Source: Flagellimonas sp. HMM57 (GTDB lineage: Bacteria; Bacteroidota; Bacteroidia; Flavobacteriales; Flavobacteriaceae). Taken from it: a stretch of 64,000 bases of DNA. Shown here in pieces: positions 18,660 to 26,435 of the stretch. Below the pieces are notes generated by a model, which was not told the origin of the DNA, did no database searches, and was given only the letters and a program-made list of their open reading frames with translations. Made by a program: the position numbers and the translations under genes. The number at the start of each line of letters is the position of its first letter. The first letter of the stretch is position 1. The stretch lies in the NCBI RefSeq assembly GCF_021390175.1, contig NZ_CP090004.1:3401001-3465000 (forward strand). The letters are read 5' to 3'.

Positions 18660-18951
18660 CCTGTCTGTTTTTAAATGACATTGAAAGTTAAAAATGAATA
18701 TAGGAAATTTCCTATGTAATGCTTTAAATCAATGTAAAGTGGGCATTAAATTTTGTATGGATGGTCTTAGTGTGGTGGTTATGGAAGATTTTGGTCCGGT
18801 CCAACTGTATAGCTTTTTTTAGGACGGTTCCATAAAATTCCGTCAACTCAAAATGGGCATCCATCAAACGAATGGAGGCATCCGTTCATTTAACAGCTTA
18901 AGGATCAACAAGAAATGTCAATTTGTGTAAAATTTAAAATTATACCAAAAG
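18660..18951. other. Divergent spacer, its right part duplicated near 20.2 kb
   Basis: About 290 bases between the metallo-beta-lactamase and lipoprotein starts. Positions 18673-18813 have no counterpart elsewhere in the window. The rest is homologous to 20134-20272. I see no confident promoter. Confidence 0.6.
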
Positions 18952-18980
18952 ATGAAAAAGAACTTGTATCTATTTTTTAA
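18814..18980 (+). repeat. Duplicated leader, copy 1
   Basis: Homologous over about 167 bases, with small indels, to 20134-20300. It includes GAATGG-GGCATCCGTTCATTTAACAG and runs through the ATG into the first nine codons of the lipoprotein (MKKNLYLFF versus MKKNMYLFF). Similarity stops abruptly after that. Confidence 0.85.
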
Positions 18981-19998
18981 ACCTTTCAATTATTATTTCT
19001 TACCGAAACGAATGATCCGTACCCCGTTTATTTTATTTCTTGCCATCGTAGCTGTCTTTTTTTCAAGCTGTAGCAAGAGTACCGAAACACCTCAACCACC
19101 CGAACCGCCCGAACCACCTATACCTGTAAATGAAACCGTAACGATCAATACCACCGCATCTAGTCTTTATACGACAAATGATTTTGAGCCGGGAGAAATG
19201 ATAGAGATAAGTGTTTTTATGACTGCTCCTGAAGGTATCCAACAATTTGACATTGAAAAAATAGTGAATGGTGGTACTGCCACCTCTATACGTGCGGCCA
19301 TAGAAGACGCGGGAGGAACCATGCCAGATGCTGGTGCAACTGCTTTTGATGCCACGTATATGGTTCCAGTAGACGGTGCCCTGGATGATATTGTAAAGAT
19401 AGTCTTTAAGGCTAAAGATGCAGACAGCGAATTTGAAAGTGCAAGCTACGACTATGACGTAGTAGCACAAGGCCAAGGCGGTGGCGGTGGTGTATTTCCA
19501 CTACTAAGAGCTAAAGCTACAGTAGATCTAGGTTCGCAAATTGGTGCAAAAGGAAGTTATCTTGCTACAAACTTAGGAGAAAGCGGGGTATATACAAACG
19601 TAGAGGCTGGTGCTTTAAGTGGTCCAGAACAACAAGCCATTGACATTACTTTTGGCGTTACCAATGGTGATGGAAAAGCTGGCACGACCACGCCCTCTTT
19701 ATTGTCTCCCGATGCCCGTGCAGGAGCTGAATTTAATAACCCTCTTGGCGACAATGCTAGCACAATTACCTTTAAGGTAGAGGAGCTGAAAGGTTTAGAC
19801 AATGTTACCTCTACAGATGTGGAAAATAACATAGACCACACTTCAGAAAGTAATGCCATCCAAAACGTTCAGGAAGGAGAAGTATACAGCTATATCAATG
19901 CTGCTGGAGCAAAAGGATATATCAAGATACTTACCATTACAGGTGCTAACGACAACCGTGTTGCCACTGTTGAGTTTTTAGTACAAATTGTCATGTAA
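18952..19998 (+). CDS. Surface lipoprotein of unknown function
   Basis: I do not recognise the family. From the ATG at 19012 the sequence is a complete SPII signal (MIRTPFILFLAIVAVFFSSC, lipid-modified C20), then a proline-rich spacer (QPPEPPEPP), a beta-rich domain of about 110 residues, a glycine hinge (QGGGGG), and a second domain ending in FLVQIVM. The upstream ATG at 18952 adds 20 residues whose first nine copy the start of the other lipoprotein at 20273, because the leader is duplicated. Either start may be used; 19012 makes the better signal peptide. A strong terminator follows. Likely on the outer membrane. Confidence 0.7.
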   Translation: MKKNLYLFFKPFNYYFLPKRMIRTPFILFLAIVAVFFSSCSKSTETPQPPEPPEPPIPVNETVTINTTASSLYTTNDFEPGEMIEISVFMTAPEGIQQFDIEKIVNGGTATSIRAAIEDAGGTMPDAGATAFDATYMVPVDGALDDIVKIVFKAKDADSEFESASYDYDVVAQGQGGGGGVFPLLRAKATVDLGSQIGAKGSYLATNLGESGVYTNVEAGALSGPEQQAIDITFGVTNGDGKAGTTTPSLLSPDARAGAEFNNPLGDNASTITFKVEELKGLDNVTSTDVENNIDHTSESNAIQNVQEGEVYSYINAAGAKGYIKILTITGANDNRVATVEFLVQIVM

Positions 19999-20045
19999 AC
20001 ATCGCCAATACTTGTATGAAATGAATGTCTATCCATAGGCATATA

Positions 20046-20083
20046 AACCAAAAAGCCCTGAAAATTTTCAGGGCTTTTTGGTT
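20046..20083. terminator. Perfect 19-bp-arm terminator after the first lipoprotein
   Basis: AACCAAAAAGCCCTGAAAA and its exact complement with no unpaired bases except the turn. T-rich and A-rich ends allow either direction. It abuts the remnant at 20084. Confidence 0.85.
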
Positions 20084-20125
20084 ATTTCCCTCGGTATTGG
20101 ACAAAAAAGTATCTAGCTGTGGCGT
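20084..20125 (-). pseudogene. Remnant of the 5' end of the metallo-beta-lactamase gene
   Basis: The minus strand reads TPQLDTFLSNTEGN, nearly identical to the first 14 residues MPQLDTSLFNTEGN of the gene starting at 18659. The ATG has become ACG (20123-20125), and homology ends at the terminator palindrome. It has no coding capacity of its own. It shows that a block containing the gene start and its divergent leader was duplicated and then truncated. Confidence 0.75.
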
Positions 20126-20133
20126 CCTGTCCG

Positions 20134-20300
20134 TTTTTGGGACAGTTCCAAATAATTCCGTCAACCCAGAATGGGCATTCGTCAAGCGAATGGTGGCATC
20201 CGTTCATTTAACAGTTTAACCATCACCAAGAAATCCCAAATTGTGCAACTATTAATTTAAAATATAATAAAGATGAAAAAGAACATGTATCTATTTTTTA
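20134..20300 (+). repeat. Duplicated leader, copy 2
   Basis: Counterpart of 18814-18980. This copy also shows a 6-bp inverted repeat CATTCG-TCAAG-CGAATG (near 20175-20192) that is broken in copy 1. It leads into the DUF285 lipoprotein ATG at 20273. Confidence 0.85.
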
Positions 20301-21853
20301 GTCTTTCTCTTTTTATGTTCTCTTGCGGCAAAGATGATTCGCCCAGTGTGACCCCAGAGGAAGAGAACAAGGCCCCGGTCATAGCTGATCAGTCCTTTGA
20401 GTTTTACGAGACGTTTACAACAAAGAACATTGGAACGGTAAAGGCGAGCGATCCAGATGGGGACAGCCTTACGTTTTCTATAGAGACAAACGATAATGAT
20501 CTATTCGTGATCACCAGTGAAGGTGTCCTTGGTCTATCCGGTGAAAAAATCTTGGATTTTGAGACCAAAACGGAACATACCATTACCATAAGTGTTTCCG
20601 ATGGTACCAATGAGGTCAGTGCGAAAGTTAAGATCATTGTGCTTAATATAATCGACAATCTGGCAGAGGATCTAGATAGTTTTGTGACCACCTGGAAGAC
20701 CACTGAGGATGGAGAGAGCATAACGATAGGCTTAGTAGAAGGTTTGGCATATGATTTTATGATCGATTGGGGAGATGGCACCATTGCGAATATTAACAAA
20801 GATGAAGATATAGAACATTCGTATGCAACGGCCGGGGACCATGTTGTGGCGATCTTGGGAGATTTTCCCGGTATAACAATGTCTGGGCTCTCAAGTGCGC
20901 CCAAACTTATGAGTATAGATCAATGGGGCAATAACAAATGGGAGTTCTTGAATTCGGCATTTGCGGACTGCGAGAACATGGTCTACAAAGCGACCGATGC
21001 GCCCGACCTATCACAAGTCTCTTCCCTTTCAAGTATGTTCTATTTTGCCAAACAATTTAACGGGGATATCGGTGATTGGGACGTAAGTACTATTGGGAAT
21101 ATGAGCGGTATGTTCGAAGGTGCATCCATGTTCAATCAGAATATTGGTGGATGGAACACGGAAAGCGTCACCAACATGGGCTTTATGTTCTTAGGAGCAT
21201 CCAATTTCAATCAGGATATTGGTGATTGGAATACGGAAAATGTCATCTACATGTCCAGCATGTTCTTAGGGGCATCCAAGTTCAACCAGGATATTGGTGG
21301 GTGGAATGTGTCTAGCGTTACATTAATGCGTTCCATGTTTAATGGTGCATCCAATTTCAACCAAGATATGGATGATTGGAATACAGAAAACGTCACCGAT
21401 ATGGCCTATATGTTCAATAGTGCTTCCTCCTTTAATGGGAACATTGGTACATGGAACGTGTCAAGCGTTACAAAGATGTTTGATATGTTCAACGGTGCAT
21501 CCAATTTCAACCAGGATATAGGTGGATGGAATACGGAAAACGTCACCAACATGGCCAGAATGTTCAAAGAAGCTACCTTATTCGACCAAGATTTGGGCAG
21601 TTGGGACATTGGCAGTATAACCGCCATGGAAAACATGTTCGATAACAGTGGAATGTCCGAGGCAAGCATAAACAACACGGTGATCGGTTGGTCCTATTTT
21701 GTAGAAAATAATGGCGGAGAACCAGCGGGAATTACCTGTGGTATGGCAGGTATGGTGGCCTGTGATATTATTGATGAAGTATATGATGCAGCTGCTTATC
21801 TTGTCTTAAAAGGTTGGGAGCTAGAAGGATTAGCTACTGATGGGTGCCAATAA
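20273..21853 (+). CDS. Cadherin plus DUF285 (BspA-type) repeat lipoprotein
   Basis: SPII signal with lipid cysteine C18 (FMFSCGKDD). The KDD after the cysteine resembles surface-export signals of Flavobacteriia, so it is probably exposed outside. Residues about 30-125 form a cadherin-like domain (NKAPVIADQSFEF, ASDPDGDSLTFSI). Next comes a PKD-like stretch (DFMIDWGDGTIANI, about 158-200). Then eight 25-residue DUF285 repeats run from residue 262 (consensus FNQDIGGWNTENVTNMxxMF). A short C-terminal tail GWELEGLATDGCQ follows, without a type IX sorting domain. Such repeats are linked to adhesion or interaction with other cells or polymers. The ligand is unknown. A terminator follows. Confidence 0.85.
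   Translation: MKKNMYLFFSLSLFMFSCGKDDSPSVTPEEENKAPVIADQSFEFYETFTTKNIGTVKASDPDGDSLTFSIETNDNDLFVITSEGVLGLSGEKILDFETKTEHTITISVSDGTNEVSAKVKIIVLNIIDNLAEDLDSFVTTWKTTEDGESITIGLVEGLAYDFMIDWGDGTIANINKDEDIEHSYATAGDHVVAILGDFPGITMSGLSSAPKLMSIDQWGNNKWEFLNSAFADCENMVYKATDAPDLSQVSSLSSMFYFAKQFNGDIGDWDVSTIGNMSGMFEGASMFNQNIGGWNTESVTNMGFMFLGASNFNQDIGDWNTENVIYMSSMFLGASKFNQDIGGWNVSSVTLMRSMFNGASNFNQDMDDWNTENVTDMAYMFNSASSFNGNIGTWNVSSVTKMFDMFNGASNFNQDIGGWNTENVTNMARMFKEATLFDQDLGSWDIGSITAMENMFDNSGMSEASINNTVIGWSYFVENNGGEPAGITCGMAGMVACDIIDEVYDAAAYLVLKGWELEGLATDGCQ
21056..21655 (+). repeat. Eight tandem 75-bp DUF285 coding repeats
   Basis: In-frame 75-base units, each encoding a 25-residue block starting FN or FD and ending with MF plus 5 residues. 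Units alternate WNTENVT and WNVSSVT versions, so the array may have grown by pairwise duplication. Confidence 0.85.
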
Positions 21854-21875
21854 AACCTGATCGTTAAGATGTTAT

Positions 21876-21908
21876 AAAACCGCCCTTAGAATTTTTAAGG
21901 GCGGTTTT
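21876..21908. terminator. Terminator after the DUF285 lipoprotein
   Basis: 13-bp arms AAAACCGCCCTTA / TAAGGGCGGTTTT with a 7-base loop and a following T run. It sits between convergent genes and can serve both. Confidence 0.85.
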
Positions 21909-21982
21909 TTTATGTGCTCATATCACAGGTGGTATTCAAGGTTGGCCATTCCTTGAAAAGACATTTTTTAGGACCTAAAAAA

Positions 21983-22894
21983 CTAAACCTTAATGCTTAT
22001 GCCTTTTGCAGCGGTGTTCTGTTCGGCATCAAAATAGAAATCGATACGCCCTACATTAATGCCATAGGCACCCACTTGGTTCACCAAGACAGAATTCCCG
22101 TTTTTGTTCGTGTGTACATCGGGTTTATCTAGAAAGGTATGGGTATGGCCACCAATGATCAAATTGGTATGGTACGTGTTTTGCGCCAGTCGGACATCGG
22201 AAGGACGTTCGGGGTTTTCATAGTCATAGCCCAAATGGGATAGACAGATAACAATATCGCAGTTTTCTTCTTCTTTTAATTTGCGCTCATTGTCCAAAGC
22301 AATTTCAAAGGGGTCGAGGTACTTGGTCTCTTTGTACAATTTTTTTGTGACCAATCCATCAAGTTGAATGCCAATACCATACACTCCAATTTTTATTCCA
22401 TCGACCAAATATATTTTATAGGGCTTTACAAAACCTTCCATAACAGTATTGGAGAAGTCGTAGTTAGCGGAAAGTAAGTCAAATTTGGCATTGGGTACCT
22501 GGGCCAAAAGCCCATCGATCCCATTGTCAAAATCATGGTTGCCAATGGTGGCGGCATCGTATTTTAATTTGCTCATCAATTTAAACTCCAATTCGCCGCC
22601 ATAAAAGTTAAAGTAGGGCGTGCCCTGAAAAATATCTCCGGCATCAAAAAGCAAGGTATTGGGGTTTTCGTTGCGTATTTGTTCAACCAGTGTTGCCCTT
22701 CTGGCAATTCCACCAAGATTGGCATAACGGGAATGCGAACTTGGAAATGGGTCAATATGGCTATGTACGTCATTTGTATGTAGAATGGTAATGTGTTTAT
22801 TGCCAAAACCGGTACAGGAACTGAATCCAAGACCACCTAATCCTATAAATGTTGAGGTTGCTGCCGTATGTGTTAAAAAATCTCTACGTTTCAT
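21983..22894 (-). CDS. Metallophosphatase domain of a UshA-type 5'-nucleotidase
   Basis: Calcineurin-like phosphoesterase: ILHTNDVHSH, LLFDAGDIFQGTP, IGNHDFDNG and GGHTHTFLDKP supply the two-metal site. The N-terminus MKRRDFL, a hydrophobic run and FSSC suggest a Tat-type lipoprotein signal. At 303 residues it is only the N-terminal half of UshA/YfkN enzymes. The C-terminal substrate domain is the separate gene immediately upstream. Together they probably hydrolyse nucleotides outside the cytoplasm for phosphate and nucleoside salvage. Confidence 0.88.
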   Translation of the reverse strand: MKRRDFLTHTAATSTFIGLGGLGFSSCTGFGNKHITILHTNDVHSHIDPFPSSHSRYANLGGIARRATLVEQIRNENPNTLLFDAGDIFQGTPYFNFYGGELEFKLMSKLKYDAATIGNHDFDNGIDGLLAQVPNAKFDLLSANYDFSNTVMEGFVKPYKIYLVDGIKIGVYGIGIQLDGLVTKKLYKETKYLDPFEIALDNERKLKEEENCDIVICLSHLGYDYENPERPSDVRLAQNTYHTNLIIGGHTHTFLDKPDVHTNKNGNSVLVNQVGAYGINVGRIDFYFDAEQNTAAKGISIKV

Positions 22895-23665
22895 CTAATA
22901 ATCTTGTTGTATAAATCTATCGTCAACAATTGCCTTTAGCGTGTCAACTTTTCTTAAATGGTCAATAATGGCATTTCTAAGTAAATAGTCGGTATTTGCC
23001 ACAGAATCTACAGTTTTAAAGAAACCGATTTCTGCACCGCCTTGTACCAAATAATCGGAGGTTGCCACGTAGTAGCTTCGACTCTCATCAAAAGGACTTC
23101 CATTGATATTGACCGAATCCAAAGCTCCTTTTTTGTCCAAAACAATCTGCATTCCAGCTATGGGATGTTCACGTTCGGCGGAAGTCAGAAAACCAATGAG
23201 TTCCCTTACCGCAGAACCACTTAGCTTCACTACGGAAATATAATTTTCAAAAGGCATTACTTCATATGCATGCCTTGCCGTTACATTTCCTGAGGAAATA
23301 ATGGAACGTAGCCCACCTCTATTGATGACCACAAAATCTAGATTTTTTCCAGTTTGGGATTTGAAAACGGGCTTTGTTTCTGTTAAAACAATATCTGCAA
23401 TCAAATTTCCCAAAGAAGTATTGTGGGCGCCATCATCGAGTAAAAGCGATTTTGGTGCATAGGCCAATGTGCTGTCAAGAACTTCATTTATTCTGTTACG
23501 GTATGGAGCAACAAAAGAGACAATGGAATCGACAGCCTTAAAGTTAGTATCAATTTTTACTTGCTTTCCCTGGACTTCGGAGAGTTGGCCTATATCGTTT
23601 TTACAGGAAATCAAAAAACAAAAAGTTATGAATATAACAAATTGTTGATATTTTAAATATCTCAC
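22895..23665 (-). CDS. 5'-nucleotidase C-terminal domain lipoprotein
   Basis: SPII signal with C21 (FLISCKND). The rest matches the substrate-binding C-terminal domain of UshA-like nucleotidases: NLIADIVL, VINRGGLRSIISSGNVTARHAYEVMPF, and YYVATSDYLVQGG. It lacks the metallophosphatase domain, which is encoded by the next gene; stop and start codons are directly adjacent (TAG|ATG). The halves are therefore in reverse order compared with the fused enzymes. Confidence 0.88.
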   Translation of the reverse strand: MRYLKYQQFVIFITFCFLISCKNDIGQLSEVQGKQVKIDTNFKAVDSIVSFVAPYRNRINEVLDSTLAYAPKSLLLDDGAHNTSLGNLIADIVLTETKPVFKSQTGKNLDFVVINRGGLRSIISSGNVTARHAYEVMPFENYISVVKLSGSAVRELIGFLTSAEREHPIAGMQIVLDKKGALDSVNINGSPFDESRSYYVATSDYLVQGGAEIGFFKTVDSVANTDYLLRNAIIDHLRKVDTLKAIVDDRFIQQDY

Positions 23666-23701
23666 GTGTTTATCTTTGTTAAGTAGTCTTGGTAGATTAA
23701 T

Positions 23702-23709
23702 TACCTTTG
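23702..23709 (+). promoter_or_regulatory. Promoter element (TACCTTTG) upstream of the DUF6913-like gene and dapA
   Basis: Exact TAnnTTTG match 18 bases before the ATG. A TTTG lies at 23675-23678, 23 bases upstream, slightly longer than the usual spacing. Confidence 0.5.
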
Positions 23710-23727
23710 TAAAAATGCATAAAAATT

Positions 23728-24261
23728 ATGTTTTTAAAAGGACTCCAAGATAAATTTAAGGTTAAATCAAGTCTTAAATATTTACAGGAGGAGATGAATA
23801 AGGCTCCCTCGGTAATAGAAAGGGACAAGGGAATTACTAGCGTTGGCTGCATAGTTGACGTAGATAATTTTGAAAGTGCCGAGTTGTTTTACGAGTTGAT
23901 AGAAGATTACTCATTGCGACCAAATGCTATCAAAATTATAGGCTATAAACGGGAATATGATAACAATTCCCCATTTGCCATTCAAATGTATTCCGATAAG
24001 GATTTAGGTAAGAAGGGTGCAATTGAAAATGGCTATGTTCTTGAATTTTTGGGTAGGGAATACGATTTGTTGATCAATTACTATGACGAGGATAATCTAA
24101 TGCTGAAACTATTGTCCGTAAAAACACCGGCCAGGCTAAAAGTAGGTTTCAGTTCACTCGACCCAAAACTCAATGATTTGATTTTTAGTACTCCCTTAAA
24201 AGATTTTAAACTGTTTAAAAAGGAATTAAAAAAGTATTTGAAGGTTTTAAAGGAATTGTAA
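23728..24261 (+). CDS. DUF6913-like conserved protein next to dapA
   Basis: Cytosolic, 177 residues, no signal or membrane helix. The pattern ([20 protein letters not shown], then [20 protein letters not shown]) resembles the uncharacterised flavobacterial family that usually precedes dapA; the DUF number is from memory. Its stop overlaps the dapA start by one base (TAATG), implying coupled translation. Function unknown. Confidence 0.65.
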   Translation: MFLKGLQDKFKVKSSLKYLQEEMNKAPSVIERDKGITSVGCIVDVDNFESAELFYELIEDYSLRPNAIKIIGYKREYDNNSPFAIQMYSDKDLGKKGAIENGYVLEFLGREYDLLINYYDEDNLMLKLLSVKTPARLKVGFSSLDPKLNDLIFSTPLKDFKLFKKELKKYLKVLKEL

Positions 24262-25151
24262 TGGAAAACTTGATGGGTACGGGTGTTGCTTTGGTAACCC
24301 CTTTTACGGAAGATTTTTCGGTAGATGTTAAAGCACTTGAACGTGTTGTCGAACATTCTATAAACGGTGGAGTGGATTATTTGGTTATCCTGGGTACCAC
24401 AGCCGAAGCGGCTACACTTTCCAAAAGTGACAAACAGTTGGTCATCAAAACTGTAATACAGACCAATGCAGGGCGACTTCCCTTGGTATTGGGCGTTGGC
24501 GGGAACAACACTACAGCCGTTATTGAAGAGTTGGCAGAGCTGGACTTATCGGAGTTTGATGCTATTCTCTCAGTTTCTCCCTACTACAATAAACCAACAC
24601 AAGAGGGCATTTATCAGCATTTCAAGGCTATTGCTGAAGCATCGCCCAAACCGATAATTCTTTATAATGTTCCTTCTAGAACAGGAAGTAATATGCTTCC
24701 CGAAACTACGTTAAGACTTGCCCACGACTTTCCTAATATAGTTGCCATTAAGGAAGCGTGTGCAGACATGGTACAAATAGACCATATCTTAAAAGACAAG
24801 CCAGCGGATTTTTTGGTGATTTCCGGGGATGACTTTACGGCATTATCTACCGTTGTTGCAGGTGGGGCAGGGGTTATTTCGGTTCTTGGACAAGGTCTTC
24901 CCAGTGCATTTTCCAGTATGATTCATTTGGGTAGGCATGGAAATTCGGAAAGAGCTTATGAGATTCATCATGAACTACTTCCACTAATGAAATTGATTTT
25001 TGAGGAAGGAAATCCGGCAGGTGTCAAAACTGTTTTAAGCTATTTTGGATGTTGTACCGTTAATGTCAGACTACCATTGGTCAAAGCAACTATTGAACTA
25101 CAGGACAGAATCTCGGGCTTTTTAAAAAAGTTTGAAGCGATCAAGGTTTAG
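24261..25151 (+). CDS. dapA: 4-hydroxy-tetrahydrodipicolinate synthase
   Basis: Condenses pyruvate with aspartate semialdehyde in lysine and diaminopimelate synthesis. Motifs: pyruvate loop [11 protein letters not shown] (T45/T46 region), Y135 in [10 protein letters not shown], and Schiff-base lysine K164 in [10 protein letters not shown]. It has 296 residues, standard length. With dapF at 3.5 kb, two steps of the DAP pathway are in this window but in separate operons. Confidence 0.95.
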   Translation: MENLMGTGVALVTPFTEDFSVDVKALERVVEHSINGGVDYLVILGTTAEAATLSKSDKQLVIKTVIQTNAGRLPLVLGVGGNNTTAVIEELAELDLSEFDAILSVSPYYNKPTQEGIYQHFKAIAEASPKPIILYNVPSRTGSNMLPETTLRLAHDFPNIVAIKEACADMVQIDHILKDKPADFLVISGDDFTALSTVVAGGAGVISVLGQGLPSAFSSMIHLGRHGNSERAYEIHHELLPLMKLIFEEGNPAGVKTVLSYFGCCTVNVRLPLVKATIELQDRISGFLKKFEAIKV

Positions 25152-25246
25152 TGGGAAGTTAAATCTTAGCCAAAAACATAGTAAATCGCTGGTTTCACAG
25201 TTACATTTGGATTTTAATTTGATTTTTTAAATCCATCCATTATTAC

Positions 25247-25254
25247 TAATTTTG
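25247..25254 (+). promoter_or_regulatory. bamD operon promoter element (TAATTTTG)
   Basis: Exact TAnnTTTG match ending 4 bases before the first in-frame ATG (25259) and 16 bases before the second (25271). The expected transcription start lies at about the first ATG, which favours the second. Confidence 0.55.
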
Positions 25255-25270
25255 CAAAATGTTTTTGAAA

Positions 25271-26086
25271 ATGAAGCCGATTCTTTCCGTAATTGCTATT
25301 GTCTTTCTTTTTTCTTCCTGCAGTGAGTATCAAAAAGTACTTAAAAACGAGGAGGTTAAACCGAAATACGATTTAGCACAAAAATATTACGACGAAGGCG
25401 ATTATAAAAGGGCAAACAGACTTTTTGAGCAGATAGTTCCCAAGTACGTTGGTAAACCCCAAGGCGAGCGTGTAATGTTCTTTTTTGCCAATACTTATTT
25501 CAAGACAGAAGACTATTACCTCTCTGGATATCAGTTTGAACGTTTTATAAAATCATATCCTAAAAGCGATAAAATTCAGGAAGCGTCATTCTTGGGAGCT
25601 AAAAGTTACTATGAACTTTCCCCATTGTATTCTTTGGACCAAACGGACACGGACAAAGCACTTGCAAAACTTCAGAATTTTATCAATACCTATCCTGAAT
25701 CAGAATTTTTTGAAGAGGCCAATGCAATGGCCAGGGAGCTGACCTCCAAAAAAGAAAAGAAACAAATAGAGATAGCCAAGCAATTTAATAAATTAGGGCA
25801 GTTCAATTACCCAATTTTAGTATCTGCCATGACAGCTTTCGACAATTTCATTTCTGATAATCCAGGGTCGATTTACAGGGAAGAAGCCCTGTATTACCGT
25901 ATTGAGTCGGCTACAAGTTTGGCAATAAACAGCACGTCAAATAGAAAGGAAGAACGTTTGCGTGAAGCATTGGATTCATACAACACCTTATTAAAGTATT
26001 TTCCTGAAACAAAATATAAAAAGAAGGCCGATAACTTGGCCGAAAAAATACAAAAGGAATTAAGTGTATATTCCGATTCCAAATAA
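25271..26086 (+). CDS. bamD: Outer membrane protein assembly factor BamD
   Basis: TPR lipoprotein of the BAM complex. From the ATG at 25271 the signal is MKPILSVIAIVFLFSSC with lipid cysteine C17. Tetratricopeptide units follow (YDLAQKYYDEGDYKRANRLFEQI, YYLSGYQFERFIKSYPKSDK, ALAKLQNFINTYPESEFFEE). It has 271 residues. An ATG four codons earlier is very close to the predicted transcription start. First gene of bamD-rpoZ-coaBC-porD, an order conserved in Flavobacteriia. Confidence 0.93.
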   Translation: MKPILSVIAIVFLFSSCSEYQKVLKNEEVKPKYDLAQKYYDEGDYKRANRLFEQIVPKYVGKPQGERVMFFFANTYFKTEDYYLSGYQFERFIKSYPKSDKIQEASFLGAKSYYELSPLYSLDQTDTDKALAKLQNFINTYPESEFFEEANAMARELTSKKEKKQIEIAKQFNKLGQFNYPILVSAMTAFDNFISDNPGSIYREEALYYRIESATSLAINSTSNRKEERLREALDSYNTLLKYFPETKYKKKADNLAEKIQKELSVYSDSK

Positions 26087-26106
26087 ATAGTTAAAGACGC
26101 AGCCAT

Positions 26107-26433
26107 ATGCAAGATTTAAAAAATACGAAAGCTCCGGTTTCCACCGTTACCCACGATAGAAACGAATTTGATGACAAAACGGAAAATATTTATGAAGCGA
26201 TTTCCATTGCTTCCAAAAGAGCTATCCAAATCAATTCTGAGATAAAGAAAGAATTGTTGGAAAAGTTGGAAGAATTCGCAACTTATAGTGATAGCTTGGA
26301 AGAAGTTTTCGAAAACAAGGAACAAATAGAAGTTTCCAAGTTTTACGAAAAGCTTCCTAAACCACATGCTTTAGCGGTTATGGAGTGGTTAGAAGATAAA
26401 ATCTATTACAGAAACACAGAGAAAGACGCCTAG
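26107..26433 (+). CDS. rpoZ: RNA polymerase omega subunit, Bacteroidota form
   Basis: 108 residues. ENIYEAISIASKRAIQINSEIKKELLEKL corresponds to the omega/Rpb6 core helix pair that helps assemble the beta' subunit. The acidic C-terminal half is typical of this phylum. It lies 20 bases after bamD and 2 bases before coaBC. Confidence 0.88.
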   Translation: MQDLKNTKAPVSTVTHDRNEFDDKTENIYEAISIASKRAIQINSEIKKELLEKLEEFATYSDSLEEVFENKEQIEVSKFYEKLPKPHALAVMEWLEDKIYYRNTEKDA

Positions 26434-26435
26434 AA

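Noticed and set aside
20046..20083. Perfect palindrome read as an insertion-sequence end
   Set aside because: It has no partner end or target duplication and fits a transcription terminator just after the lipoprotein gene.
21056..21655. Regular 75-bp repeats that could suggest a CRISPR-like or satellite array
   Set aside because: They are in frame and encode eight DUF285 protein repeats; there are no constant-repeat and variable-spacer units.
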